Source: Sipunculus nudus (Eukaryota; Annelida; Sipuncula; Golfingiida; Sipunculidae). Taken from it: a DNA stretch of 64,000 bases. Location of the stretch: assembly GCA_026874595.1 (NCBI GenBank), contig CM049318.1, forward strand, positions 38,277,956-38,341,955, given 5' to 3'. A program made the translations under genes and the position numbers. This document shows, in pieces, positions 27,400 through 40,400 of the stretch (position 1 is its first letter; every line of letters starts with the position of its first letter). The notes beneath the pieces are model-generated. The model was given only the letters and a program-made list of their open reading frames with translations, did no database searches and was not told the origin of the DNA.

Positions 27400-27640
27400 T
27401 ACCTGAACGATACTGCTGCCAGCACCTAATGCGAGGAATTCAGGGACACCTCTTGTCATTCACAATAGCGGCAATGATTAGCTCGTCTGGCTTTGGGAGC
27501 CCATTATTAGTCGCCATTGCAACTGGGAATTTTACTCTTCAATACACAATTGCTGGCTCTTGAACCGTGAATCCTATTGGCTGAAAAGGTTGGCGATTGG
27601 TAGTCAGAAGATGAGGACTTTGTGTGCTGTAAATTTGTTG
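27400..27640. promoter_or_regulatory. GC-richer unique island, candidate enhancer
   Basis: Contains CACAATAGCGG and CACAATTGC (Sox-like), CCCATTATTAG, CCTATTGGCTG and GCGATTGG (CCAAT-like) motifs in 200 bp without repeats or ORFs. It follows the 78-bp CCAAT/E-box tandem repeat by 300 bp. Confidence 0.3.
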
Positions 27641-27885
27641 GACAAGCTGCCCAGACAATCGCCCACAAGACAGTTGTTCACAGACTGATTGAGATACTGG
27701 ATAGTGCTCACTGTCTCTTGTCTGACATTTGAAAGAATGAATGTTTTAGAAATGGTGTTGTTTCAGAATTGTGTTTATGAAACCTTTGTTGTTTTGAAGA
27801 TATATAGTATATGATACACCTAGAATATATATAAACACTAGGGCTTGACTTTAATACTCACCTGTTCACTGATGTTTATAGTCAG

Positions 27886-27887
<2 letters not shown>

Positions 27888-27936
<49 letters not shown>

Positions 27937-27952
27937 TTATATATATATATTA
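27888..27952. repeat. (TA)n microsatellite
   Basis: About 60 bp of nearly pure TA dinucleotides with single G and T interruptions. A second, shorter run is at 37465-37488. The short ORF through it is an artefact. Confidence 0.95.
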
Positions 27953-28282
27953 AATCAGATTACATATATTGCATATTTCCATCCAGAAAGCAGTTTAAAA
28001 ATCAACTTCAACTGCTGGTGTATTTCATATTTTATTATAGACAATCATAGTATTTCCTTTTTGTCCCCTGCTTCCGCGGAATGAAGATACAAATACTGCT
28101 GTACTTAAAAGCTGAAAAATGAAACCCTCACAAAAAGTTCTGAATGAAGAAATTTTAGCCTTGTGAATATGAATCCAAACTCACTTTAGTTCAATCCAAG
28201 AAAGACCTGTTGAAATACTTTATTTGAATCCATCTTGCAATCAGGAGACAGAAAGGGGCTTATCTGGTTGAAGAACATCACT

Positions 28283-29319
28283 TTTTAGCCCTCAGCCCTT
28301 AGGCTGATGGGCTATTGTCGTCACCCAAGCTGTCCGTCCGTCTGTCCATCCGGCGTCCGTTAACTTTTACCTTGTGAGCGGGATATCTTGAAAAGGATTC
28401 ACCATCAGAATTTTATTTCCTCGGTAAAGATGTATATCGACAAAATCTCGGTCAAGTTCAAAGATGGGTGACCTTGACCTATTTTTCTACATTTTAGAGC
28501 TGATTTTAGAAAAACACTTAGATGCTTATTACTCAGGAACCATTTGGTGGATTTTCACAAAACTTACTATGATTATTGGGACTGATAGTCTGTACCTGCT
28601 TCACAAGTTTGGTGGCGCCACCTACAATTTCTGATTTTTAATGAATTTTTATCGGATTTTTCAACTTTGGGCTTGTGAGCGGGATATCTCTAAAAGGATT
28701 CACCGTAGGAATTGTATTTTTTCGATGAAGATGTATATTGACAAAATCTCGGTCAAGTTCGAAGATGGGTGACCTTGACCTATTTTTCTACGTTTTAGAG
28801 CTGATTATAGAAAAAACATTTAGAAGCTTATTTCTCAGAAACCATTGGGTGGATTTTCACAATTCTTACTATGATTATAGGGACTGATGGTCTGTAACTG
28901 CTGCACAAGTTTGGGGGCGCCACCTGCAATTTCTGATTTTTAATGAATTTTTCTTGGATTTTTCAACTTTGGCCTTGTGAGCGGGATATCTCTAAAAGGA
29001 TTCGCAAGAGGAATTTTATTTCTTTGGTGAAGACTTATATCTACAAAATTTTGGTCAAGTTCGAAGATGGGTGACCTTGACCTACTTTTCAAGGTCACAG
29101 AGCTTATAATAGAATGAAACTTAGAAGCTTATTTTTCAGGAAGCATTTGGTGGATTGTTATGAATCATGGTACATAACTCTCCATTTTAAATTTATAACT
29201 GAGACATGTACAGATATACATCCATGTGAGAACAGATATTTAGTACTTGTCACTGTTACCACCTCTAAACACTGTTCTTTTGGCTGAGGGCTTTTGTCAG
29301 CTTCTGCTGATATTCTAGT
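28283..29319 (+). mobile_element. HINE family 3 (AGCCCTCAGCC head), apparently complete
   Basis: The head AGCCCTCAGCC ctta GGCTGATGGGCT forms a hairpin, followed by a GTCCGTCCGTCTGTCC leader. Three units of ~300 bp start with CTTGTGAGCGGGATATC at about 28373, 28673 and 28975 and contain GGTGACCTTGACCTA and GGTGGCGCCACCT or GGGGGCGCCACCT. The tail is the inverted head copy GGCTGAGGGCT, hairpin TCAGC ttct GCTGA, then TATTCTAGT. Confidence 0.85.
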
Positions 29320-30149
29320 CCTAGAATAGTTGTGCAGATTTTCCAATCAACAGAAGCCTGTTTTAATATTACAGTGCTGTAAAAATGATTTAACATAGGT
29401 TGTCAGCTGGGTTTATTGCCAGGGCTTGCTGGAAAGAAAAGAATAAAAAGGTTTGATTGTCAGCTGAGCTTATTGAAAACACTGGAGAATTTTAAGGTAT
29501 ACATGGTCTCTGTTTATACTGAGAATCTGATAAAACAACCCAAAGACATTTGGTTTATCAAAGATCAATCAACAACTGCGTGACCTGACTTGTATGCAAA
29601 ATCACCAAAGAAAAAAATGTTTTACTGTCAGTTATATCCTTGCATTATATATTGTCTTGTATATCCATGTTTAATTAACCATTAGTTAGTGAGATTTCAA
29701 ACTAATTCAGACATTTTGTTTTGTTCATAAAATCTGTTTGCTCCAGTTAACTTGTCACTTGATAGTAATTGTAATAATTGCAAGATAGTTAGCCAGCTGA
29801 GATTGAGGTCTTACTCCACATCTTCCCAGATCCTGTTTTTTTGCAGGCAGATGCAGCTTGAAATTCAACCCGGCTCCAGAGCTTATTCCTCCTTTTGAAA
29901 ATAATTGCCATGAATCCTGGGAAATTTTTGTATTGTTTGTCTTTGAAACTGGACCTTGATGTAATTTACACAGGATGTCATTGAAGGAGCAGCTCTGTGA
30001 TTTTGCAGCTTATAAAGAGACGCTCTTTGAAGATTATTCCTTACAATTTTTACGTAGTTCTGTCACTGTGAATGCAGTTTCAGCTATATTCAGCTGGTAT
30101 ATACCAATGTACTGCTTATGACAATAAAGGGATTTGTCTCAAGTGTCTT

Positions 30150-30225
30150 GGTAGTGGTAGGACATAGCCTGGTGGTTGAGGGGTTGGGCTTCGGAGCTGA
30201 AGGTCCCTGCCAGTGCCTCAATTGC
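30150..30225 (+). repeat. tRNA-derived SINE head (fragment)
   Basis: CATAGCCTGGTGGTTGAGG with GGTTGGGCTTCGGAGC resembles the 5' half of a tRNA-derived SINE: an A-box like TAGCCTGGTGG followed by an anticodon-arm-like stretch. A B box is not clear. It could be a decayed SINE or tRNA pseudogene. Confidence 0.35.
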
Positions 30226-30460
30226 ATAATAGTGAAATCTCGTTATAGAACTTCAGAGATTCGCTCTAATTTCTTAATGAAAGGTTATGGCTTCTGGATT
30301 ATTCCTAGCCTGATGCATATAAAACCTGAAATCCAGAAGGCTTAATTATAATAATAACATATCATTCTTATCATATGCATACTTCCATCCTCATTTAATA
30401 GACAGTGCCACCAACAGGCCATGGACCTACCAATCTCTTGGTGGTTAGTTGGGGAGGAAT

Positions 30461-30481
30461 GGGGGGGGGGGGGGGGGGGGG
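30461..30481. repeat. Poly-G tract
   Basis: More than 20 consecutive G. Similar tracts occur at 10491 (12 G), 35258, 36198, 36371, 36487 and 39223, and a poly-C at 44572-44600. Exact lengths are likely to be unreliable. Confidence 0.9.
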
Positions 30482-31439
30482 ATTGTTCGGAGGGGTATGG
30501 TTGGTTGCTGCTGTTAGCTTTATGTGTGATCAGGCTCTACCATGTGGGTGTGGGTGCTGCCCCCTGTAACCTCAGACTCTCCTTGCTCCTTGTTTGGGAA
30601 GTTTTGCTTTCATTGATGGCTCTTTGGTATCTACCTGGTGCTGGCTTGGACTGTGTCATTATCACAATTATGGCATCTTAAGCTATCACTCTACCTTTCC
30701 AACTTTTCCTTTAAAAAAAACGGCCCAATGATAAAAAAAATCATTTTTCTATCAACTTTTAGGTGGCATTCCATACATGTGCATGTTTATACATATGCAT
30801 ATGCAGCACATTCCAGTCGCTAAGGGTAGCAATTGAAAACACATATGCATGCTAACAGACAGGGAAATTCCACACTTAGATCAGTGATGATTAAGATATT
30901 CCTCCTTCAGATGACTTCTCTGCTCATGAATCTATATACAATAAGCCAAATTTTGCTGCATACCTAACACAATGTATAAATGAAATCACAGCCGTCCATT
31001 TTATAGCTGCATTACGCACACTCAGTGCATACATACTGCATACACATGTATGGTATGCTGGCTCTACAGTTGCTGAAGGAGAGCCTAGGGCAGAGGTCCC
31101 AGGCTCCTCAAGCTGGAGCACTCAGCAAGCCATTTTTGCTTCTTTTGCATTTTGTAAGGCCTGTTTTCCAAGTACACCTTTTTGGCACTCTTTTCATCAT
31201 GCAGAATAATTGAGACAGTTCAAACAACTTTTATCATTTCCATGTATGCTTTTTATCGTACTTGCATTCATCATGATGAAAAACAATTGATTCCTGTTTG
31301 ACTTTTCTGCTCACTTTTTGGCTCAGCACAGTAAAAACAGTAAACAGTACCCCAGATTCAGCGAGCGGAAGGTGCACATTGTTATTTTGCCATGACGGAT
31401 ATTGTACAAAATATCTTAACATTGTTTCTTTCTTTACAG

Positions 31440-31493
31440 CTACTCACTTTGCTGTACACTGGGAGAAAGTTTACCTGAAAGATGACCAGAAAG
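31440..31493 (+). CDS. PLXDC exon A (ectodomain, W-E-K-V-Y-L strand)
   Basis: A 54-nt exon preceded by a pyrimidine-rich acceptor (tttctttacag) and followed by the strong donor AAAG|GTGAGT. Entered in phase 1, it reads [17 protein letters not shown] plus the first base of a Gly codon. This matches the PLXDC strand that in vertebrates reads roughly VVQWDHVxLQD, just before the FTFQA segment. It is the most 5' exon recognised. The preceding exon should encode the segment with the TQYIAPLMANFDP-type motif and was not found in the upstream 31 kb. It either lies before this window or was missed because it is short. Confidence 0.88.
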
Positions 31494-34400
31494 GTGAGTT
31501 TTTCATTGTTGTGGAATACAGTGCAGCAAAGCAATTGTTGTATTCTTTCTTAAGTTTTTTACAAAATATAGATAAAAAAGTTACCACATTCAATATCAAG
31601 GACTGAAAATTATCACATCTCAAGTAAACGTACATATCAGTGAACCATCAAATCCTAAAAACTGGACGACGACCCAAGGTAACTTGGAACACATGGAAAT
31701 CCTTGTTCATCTATCGGTGGATTATTTGAAAGATTTGATATCATTTACTATAGCAGTCTTTGATTTACAGATAACATGCAGTATCTATTATTATTTATAT
31801 ATCAATATTTTGCTTTACAACTTAACTTCAGTGATGTACGTTTCCTGTTATTCACAAGTGCCTTATTTTCAGGATAATTTCCTCCTGAATATTGCTATTT
31901 GAAACCCTCATGAACAAAAAGCCAACCACAGTATATATTGCACACATTGTGATTTGAGCTAAGATTTGTCTCAAGCATGGTTAATGAAACACGAATCATT
32001 AGCTGACACTTAAAGAAGTCATCGCATCCTTTGCTGGAGATAAGTGCCTTATGTATACTAGTGATTTGATATAATTATGGAGTGTTTTCAAAACACGTCA
32101 TCAGATGTGCAGCATGATAGTTTCAACAATGTAGTTTCTTGTTAAAACAACAGAGGCATTGATAAGCAATCATGGTATTGATTGCTGTAAAAATGCTGTA
32201 ATTTGAAAGTCCTCTGTTGCACATGATACACATAACTTTCATTTGTTTCTTGGTGTTTTACAAGTGTAAACCCTAGATTACACTGATAAGCAATCAGAGG
32301 AATTTTTAGTTGTAATTATGTAGTGATTATTAAGTAGCCAATCAGATATGCAGATCTGACAGAGCTGATTTTATGGTACCCTTTCTTTTCAGCGGGAGCT
32401 TTTGATTTCCAGGCAGTGTTAGTAAATGATGGACGCATCCTCTTTGGGTACAAGGAAGTTCCGAAACATGTTGACCTTATTCTGGAGTCCAACCATCCAG
32501 TCAAAGTGGGCCTGTCTGATGCCTACTACATTGATACCACCACCACCACTAACAGTGAGTCTAGCTGACTGGAGGGGAAAATTGTCCCTCAGTTGTGTGA
32601 GAGTTTGCAGGGGGTGTTAGAGTGGCAGAACATGTTAGGTCAAAAACTGCTGTGAAAATCTTGATGAGAAACAAATTTTTCTTTTGATAATGTCTGACTG
32701 CTGAACTGTACCATGCCACTTCAGATAAAGAGACTGATTATTTAGCTCCCCTGCAGGTGGCAGCACATCTGCATATATCTTTGTAAGTATTAACTTGTCT
32801 TAGTTAGGCTTTGTGGGAGATTACTGTTTTTCACAAGGATCTTGGCTGAGTTTCGAAAAATGTTCTGTTGTAAAACGTAATTGTTTATGACACTGTCTCA
32901 ATTTTTCAACATTAGTTCAGTAATTAGTGAAGTAATGTGATTACCTTTAATGAAGCCTTTTTCCATCCAGTGTAATGCAGACCGTCACTTTTGTATTGAC
33001 AGATCTTAAACGTCGTACAATCTTTGAATATCACCGTGTCGAGATTCAGAAGAAATACATCACAGAAGATGTTGCCGTCCAGATCATTCCCTTGCCCAGT
33101 GAGTATTCCAAACCCGGTACCATGTCACTTGAGAAAGAGCTCAGCATTGTGGCCTGCACTTTTATATGCCTGTCTATCATGGGTGGTATTACAGTGTGGG
33201 CAATAACCGTTAACTCTCAAGAGTCACCGAGATGACTTAGGCAAGACTTTTTAGCTCAGCTGACTATAAGTCATCTGAGCTATAGTCGTGGTCCATTGTC
33301 CGTCGTCCGTCCGTCTGTCCGTCCGCTCTCCCTGTGACACACTTGTGGGATGAAATGGCCGTACAGATATAACTTGTGGGGATTTGTGGTCACTTGTGGG
33401 CTGCACCCCAGGAGTGATGGCTTTCAAACGTGTCCATTTGTCATCCCTGGGGTGCAGTGATAATATGGCTAAATCACCCCACAAATCTCACGGATGTCCG
33501 TGGTGACGGACAACACGTGTAGAACGGACAAAAATGATGATGCAGAGGTGACTCCTGGTGTGTGCTAACCTAACCAATGAGAGAACGGTCTTTTGGCGCC
33601 AAAATGACGTCAAGGTGACTCCTGGTGTGTGCTAACCAATGAGGGAACGGTCTTTCGGCGCGAAAAATGACGTCGAGGCATTTCGGACCATTTTGTTTTC
33701 GGCCTCATTTCCGGTGTAGACAATTCGTACCTTTTGACTTGGGCACTTTTTGGGGATCGTATATTCCATTTATTTGTACAAGTTCAAGTTACTAGGTAAG
33801 TATTGATTTGTATTTAGTAAGCTAAGTGTGTTTATAAGCTTGCTGTCTGGGTGGAACTACGATTTTGGGACCCAGCAGTTAATGTGACATCGGGCCGAAA
33901 TATTACGAAACGGTTATACTGGCCGAAATGGCACATGTCCGGTATGGAAATGATAAATAATCTCAAAACCCGCATTTGTGTTTATGTGTGTGTGGGGAAA
34001 TGAAAGCTCGAATAATGACGAAACGAATGAAAAAAGGTTAGAAAAATGCCTGTAACATTCTTAATTTAATGTGCGAATGATCAGGTTATAGATTTGTAAA
34101 ACTGGAATGAGGAAAGGTCCGCTTGTTTCTCGCTCTTTGAGAGTACGCGCGGGTTACTTTGAGTCAAGATGGTGGATAAACCAAGCGGTAAGATGTTGAT
34201 CGTGCGATAGATCTGTAGAGAGTTAAGCTGTAATTGGCAAATCTTAAACTTTGACGCCCATTATAAATGAGGTGATATTTTTCAAGAACTAATTTTTAAT
34301 ATTGTTTGATTAAATAATAAAGATATATGCCGCTGTGTCGTTGCGGCCTGAAATGAGAAAACGTGTCAGATCTACTGTCAAGCGGCTTCACGCAGCAGCG

Positions 34401-37400
34401 TTCTCTGGGTAATTGTCCTGTTTAATAACGGCTCACAGTATCATTATGAAACTTTAAATATAAAACCTTGATATGTTTTAATCTTCCTACGATATACAAC
34501 TTGTCATTGAATTCTTCATAGCTGTCACTATACTGTATACAAGAAGTTCAGCGTACCCTTGCCATGTCACACGCGACACGGCGGTGCTCATCTCAAGATG
34601 GATAAACGTGTTAAACATTTTAAAAAAAATCAACATAACTGAGTTGATGTGTTAAAAAATAAAAAGAGAAGCTTCAAGTGTAATTTAACAATTAATGTTT
34701 GTAATAAAATCTAATCAACATAAAAAAAGCATTTTGATGCATATTGCCAACATTGTTTACTACTGTTTTATCAACATTTGTAACTTTTATCAGAGGGGCT
34801 AGAATCCGGTCTGCATGTTGGGGAGAGAAAAACTGGGGTTTTGGAGTTGTGGAGGAAATTAAAGTCAAAGCTTGTAATGTTGTATGTTTAAAAAAAAAAT
34901 AAGGAATAAATTATATTACAGTTTTTTAAATAAGTGTAATATTGTGAAGAAAGTCAAAAATATTGCAAGAAAATTTATTACTGCTCCATGAATTTATGCT
35001 TGATGTCCGAACATGCAGACCCGATTCTATAGTCGCGATCTTTTTTCATTGCACGGATATTGAACAGGTCATTTACCAACTGCTGTTCTCATGAGTTCAT
35101 TTAATCAATGCATGCATGTTTATTCATGTGACCTTGAGCTGCATCCTCAAGGTCAAATCAACCGTAATGTGAATTTCTGATCGTTCCTACCAAGATCTCA
35201 CACCAGATCCTAACCGGGTGACCTTGACCTTTATTGATACAACCTATATACAGCGGGGGGGGGGGGGGCATCTGTTTTTGCAAGTGCATTTCTAGTTTTT
35301 CCGCATCTATTCATGTGAGGTAAATTGTTCAAGTATTGTTGGGTGATTTGTCAACAACGATGATCAGCATTTGGTTGTCTGCCAAATAAGTTTTTTGTCC
35401 ATATTGTGTGGGGATGATGTGTCGATGGGGTGTATTAGCTTGTCTGCAGGTGAGAAAGAAAACTGAAAATGTGTGCATAACATGGGAATATTAAATGTAA
35501 ATGTCTTTTACTTGGAGGGGGGATGATTTGTCCATGACTGGTGGGGTGATTTGTTGATAAAATGTGGGGTGCATTGGCATATAAATTCTCCATTTTGTTT
35601 GGGGTGAATTGTCCAAAAGAGTGGGGTGCATTGGCATATTTACAAGATAAGTATTAATGTAAATGTCTCTTACTTGGGGGGTGATTTGTCCATAAATATT
35701 GGTGTGATTTGTCCATAAAAGTGGGGTGCATTGGTATATCAATTGTCCATGTTGTGTGGGGTCACTGGGGTGATTTGTCCAAAAGGGTGGGGTGCATTGG
35801 CATATTTACAAGACGAGTATTAAATGTAAATGTCTGTTACTTGGGGGGGTGATTTGTCCATAAAATGTGGGGTGTATTGGCACATAAATTATCCATGTTG
35901 TGTGGGGTGATTTGTCCAAAAGACTGGGGTGTATTGACATATTTACAAGATGAGAATTAAATGTGAATGTCTCTTGCTTGGGGGATGATTTGTCCATTAA
36001 TATTGGGGTGATTTGTCCATAAAAGTGGGGTGCATGGGCATATAAATTCTCCCATGTTGTGTTGGGTGATTTGTCCATAAAATGTGGGGTGCATTGGCAC
36101 ATAAATTATCCATGTTGTGTGGGGTGATTTGTCCAAAAGAGTGGGGTGCATTGGCATATCTACAAGATGAGTATTAAATGTAAATGTCTCTTACTTGGGG
36201 GGGGGGGGTGATTTGTCCATAAATATTGGTGTTATTTTATCCATAAAAGTGGGGTGCATTGGTATATGAATTGTCCATGTTGTGTGGGGTCACAGGGGTG
36301 ATTTGTCCAATAGAGTGGGGTGCATTGGCATATTTACAAGATGAGTATTAAATGTAAATGTCTGTTACTTGGGGGGGGGGGGTGATTTGTCCATAAATGT
36401 TGGGGTGATTTGTTCATAAAAGTGGGTTGCATTGGCATAAATGTAAGAAAAGTTTTAAACATGAATATTTGTCTGTTACTTAGGGGTGGGGGGGGGGGGG
36501 GAGTCCATAGTTGAGTGATTTGTCTGGAACAGTGGGATGTCTTTGCGTATATGTAAGAGGAGTATGAAACTTGAATATTTGTCTGTTGCTTTCGGGGTGA
36601 TTTGTCCATAAAAGTGGGGTGCAGTGGCTTATAAATTGTCGATGTTATTAGGATTGATTTGTCCATTACTGCAGGGTGTATAATCTTGTCTCCAAGATGA
36701 GCAGATGTTTCATGTTACAAGTAGGGTATGTTATCCATTTTTTTTATGGTTAAATTTTTTAACGTTGAGTTTATATAAATATTGAAAATTTCATGACATT
36801 TTCATGTGGCACTGTGACATAAATGACAGTATTCATTATGATTCACTAATTTCAGATATGTTTGCATGGAGTCGCCTCCCTGGAATAGGGAAAGTGTACT
36901 GGCCGGTAAAGATTGTGGATTCAGAGGGGACCTTAATTACAGTCTACTCCAGTTCTGATGATGCTTAGTGAGTAATATCTAGGGTTGATTTAAGAAATTT
37001 CTATGGATTTCTTTGATGTAAGTTGATGTACAATGAGATATATCAAAATCTTAACTGCTGTTTACCTCTGACAAAGGGGGTTACATGTTTGTTTGCTGAC
37101 AATTTTTTAACAGTTTGGTAGTGTACAAGACTAATCAAGAAGTAATGGACATGTTTGGATAAAATATTCAGGGGGGGTCAGACATGACCTATGGAACAGG
37201 AGGTAAAAGTTTTGTGATCCAATTGATGCTTAAGTAGTCCACAGATGCTTGACAGTGGTTGAAAACAGGCATTTTAGAGGGACACATCATGACTAAGTGA
37301 CCCACTCTGGTTAAGTGACATGAATTTATAATGGGTGACATCAACTTGTAGCTGGAAAGCCACCTAGAACACGGTCGAAAGATAAGTACACACACGACTA

Positions 37401-40400
37401 AAGAACAATGCCACGTTGGCCAATCAAATCACATGAACATTCAGTCTTGACTGTATTAGAGTTGGTATATATATATATATATATATAAATAATCAAGTTA
37501 TACTTTATTTTAAAATATTTATATATATATCAGTTATTTTTATTTTTTCCACAAGGGGTACAGTATATTGTGGAATTCCTCTTCTTGATGAGATGCTGAG
37601 TCACTCATTTTCAGCCATGAAATTTTGAAATTAATTGTATTGGACTGTTTTCCAGAAAAGCCAATGTCCATGCACCTGACTGCCAGACTTGGTCTGCTTT
37701 AAATATTATATTTCAGTATATAAAATGTGTTTGTCTGTCCTTTGCAACAAGGAACAGATTTTATTATAAAAAATTTAAGAGAATATTTATGAGTAAAGGA
37801 AGGGGCTTTTCTGGTTTGTCAGAAAACAAACAAAACTGATGGTATATATTGTAATATTATTTTAAGTATATTGCTTAAACATATTTCAGAGATATTGGAT
37901 CTCATACTGCATGTAGTTTACTTAAAATTATGCTTTTTATATTGTTGATTATAATGTTGTAAAAGTTGTAGTGCTACATATCCTTATTCAATTGTGTTAT
38001 ATTTTGCAACCAGTTTTACAGTAAAAGAAGCCAACATATTGGAGTGGGGGAAACATCTTTCTCTTTTAGAGAAAGGGAAAGGTAAATGAAAGCGCAAATG
38101 TTCAGTTTGTTGTTCTTAGTTAAGGCATGATGGCATTGGCGGAATTTACTACATGTATAAATTATTCATGGAGCAGTCCCTGTGTTTTTAAAGGATACAG
38201 CTGTGAATGGACAGCCATTAATGACAGGGCCTATAAAAGTTAATTTCTTGAAACCTGACTGACAGTAAAAAATGACCCCGAACCGAAAGTTTTATGATCT
38301 CCAGATGAAAACTTTGTGACAGAGAATTGCTTGGAATATTTTATTCCAAGAAAGTAGCTGAATCTTCAAAGACAGCAGAATCCTACACAGTAACACTTGC
38401 TGTGCTTCACCTGGAAAGAAAAATTTGCTCAACCACTCATATTAATTAATATGTTCAATACTTGAAAGCCTATCGACAGATTTCATTGGTTGCAAATTCT
38501 TCCTTTTTAAAAAAGGTTTTAAAATTTTTTTTCCTAATTAGCTACCATAACCTTCCTACCTACCCAGCATATTTGGGACATATTCTCTAGAGGCAAATCT
38601 GTATTTTTCTTGGCCCTGCACACTTGTGAATTTCCCAAGGCCTGTCTTCATGTGAATTTCAATAATATCAATTCTACTTAATGGTTCTTTCAAAATTGAT
38701 ATTAGATGTCACCTTTTCGTGTCATTTCCTGCAATCAGTTACATATTTAGTTAGACATTTGTGCAGACCTGATTTAACCAGTGTCCATATGTTAATATAC
38801 CATGCTTGTTTATCTGCTAGTTTTGGAACCCTTCCCCAGACACTTCTTCTGACAGTGCTATGAAATATCCAGACCAAAATTCATGTGCAGGGTTCCCATA
38901 GTAAACTTGACCATTTACCTGCACTTTCCTATTGAGAAGAGAAACTGCATGAGAAAGAAAAATAACTGTCAGATTATAATTCAAAATATCACTTGAGGTA
39001 TTTACAAAGAAGCAGTTTGTAACATTGTTCATTTTTCTTTGATGAAGTTAGGTAATTAAAAAAAACCTGATTGACATTAGGTAAGAATTTGAGTTCTGTT
39101 TCATTTCCATGCTCTGCATTAATGGATTTTTGCTTGATTGGGGTTTATTTAAGATGTTTTCTCGCCAACCCAAAAGGCCAGTAAAATGTATACTGAATTG
39201 GTAGCCAAAATCAAGTATTTTTAGGGGGGGGGGGCAGATGGCTCAACTTATTTTAAATTTTTTATATTTCATTTTAATTGCAATTTAGCATAAAGGTTTT
39301 AAAAGATAATTGCACAGAGTATAAAAGTATAGTTGATTTAAAATGGCAAAATGTAAATGCTGGAAATTCAGAATATTATCACAGTGTTATCAAAATTAAA
39401 AGGAACTGTTTCATGGCTGTTTGATAAAATATAAGCTATTTAGGGCAAAACACTGTTTTAAGGTTATGATCCCTTGCCAATTTAATTTTTTTGTGGTAAA
39501 TGCCACAAGAACACACAATCCTTTAATAACATGTAGCTGGAGAGCTAGATGCATCATTCATTTCTAAATATTGTTTTGTAATGAATGATGCTTCGTAATA
39601 GCTATCCAGCCTCAAGTTATCAGTTTGCTGTTTACATGGTTTTTGATTTTCATATTATTCATATACAACTTTCATTAAGATGTCCAGACAACACTTCTAC
39701 TTTAGTGGGAATAATGCTGGAGGTGGTAATTACCATGTTGATTATCTTGTTTCAGTCATGCTGAGGAAAAAACCCAATTCTCTGAAGGCATTCTTGGATG
39801 ACTTTGAATGGATTCTAAGTAAGTATATCTTGCAGCACAGCTTTCAGATGTATGTTACCTTGTGTACCTATTTCTGTGGTTGTCAGAGCTTGGTCGTCAT
39901 TGACTCTTTCTTTTTTAAATTTTGTGGATTATGTGCTCCTGTGTCACTCAGGTTCACAATGCATTGTGTATAGATAGGGAGTGTATTGTGTATGTATGTA
40001 TTGTAGAGAACTGGTGAGATACCTTTTTGTTTTTGTATCTTAATTTAAATATTACCAAATTTAGTATTTCTATTTGAGGTTGAGAGCCAGCATTTGTATT
40101 TGGATCACAGATTTGCTGTATTTGGTCTAAAGCCATTTAGATAATCATAAAGGGATAAGTCATCCAGAGAAGTCTGTGTGTTGTGTGACCACCTAACTAG
40201 ATTGGACTTGTTACACATATTTAGTGTTGTTAACAAAGGTGTTTTGCCTGGAATGTTTGCTGCTTTCAGCAGATTTGAATAATTGATGTTCTTGTGCTGC
40301 AACAAATTTCTATAGATTTATGACTGCTCAGATTGACCGCTTGTAGAAATGATGGTAACATGTTAAATAGATCAGAACTTAAATTTGGTCGGTCTTGTAA

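Larger units (their letters stand above)
19371..27840. other. AT-rich DNA without recognised genes
   Basis: Holds the 20340 CpG-rich segment, the HINE family 5 tail at 22800-23190 and the 78-bp repeat at 26868. Patches of balanced composition at 22200-22450 and 24000-24360 have no ORF or repeat and could be regulatory. A repeated GGTCTTAAAAAGGTCTTA phrase occurs at about 25524 and 25741. Confidence 0.55.
29320..31439. other. Intron or intergenic DNA before PLXDC exon A
   Basis: Contains the tRNA-like SINE fragment and the poly-G tract. A possible exon after tttttgcag at 29846 reads RCSLKFNPAPELIPPFENNC but has no good donor and is not family-related by eye. Confidence 0.5.

Noticed and set aside
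27845-28084. ORF through (TA)n
   Set aside because: Low-complexity IYIYIY translation only.
32975-33235. 86-codon ORF across PLXDC exon C
   Set aside because: Only 33003-33098 is exon; the rest is intron read-through, and the start Met lies in the upstream intron.
35491-36666. Minus-strand ORFs with repeated MHPT/DKSP text
   Set aside because: Products of the GGGGTGATTTGTCC minisatellite, with no conserved domain or splice context.
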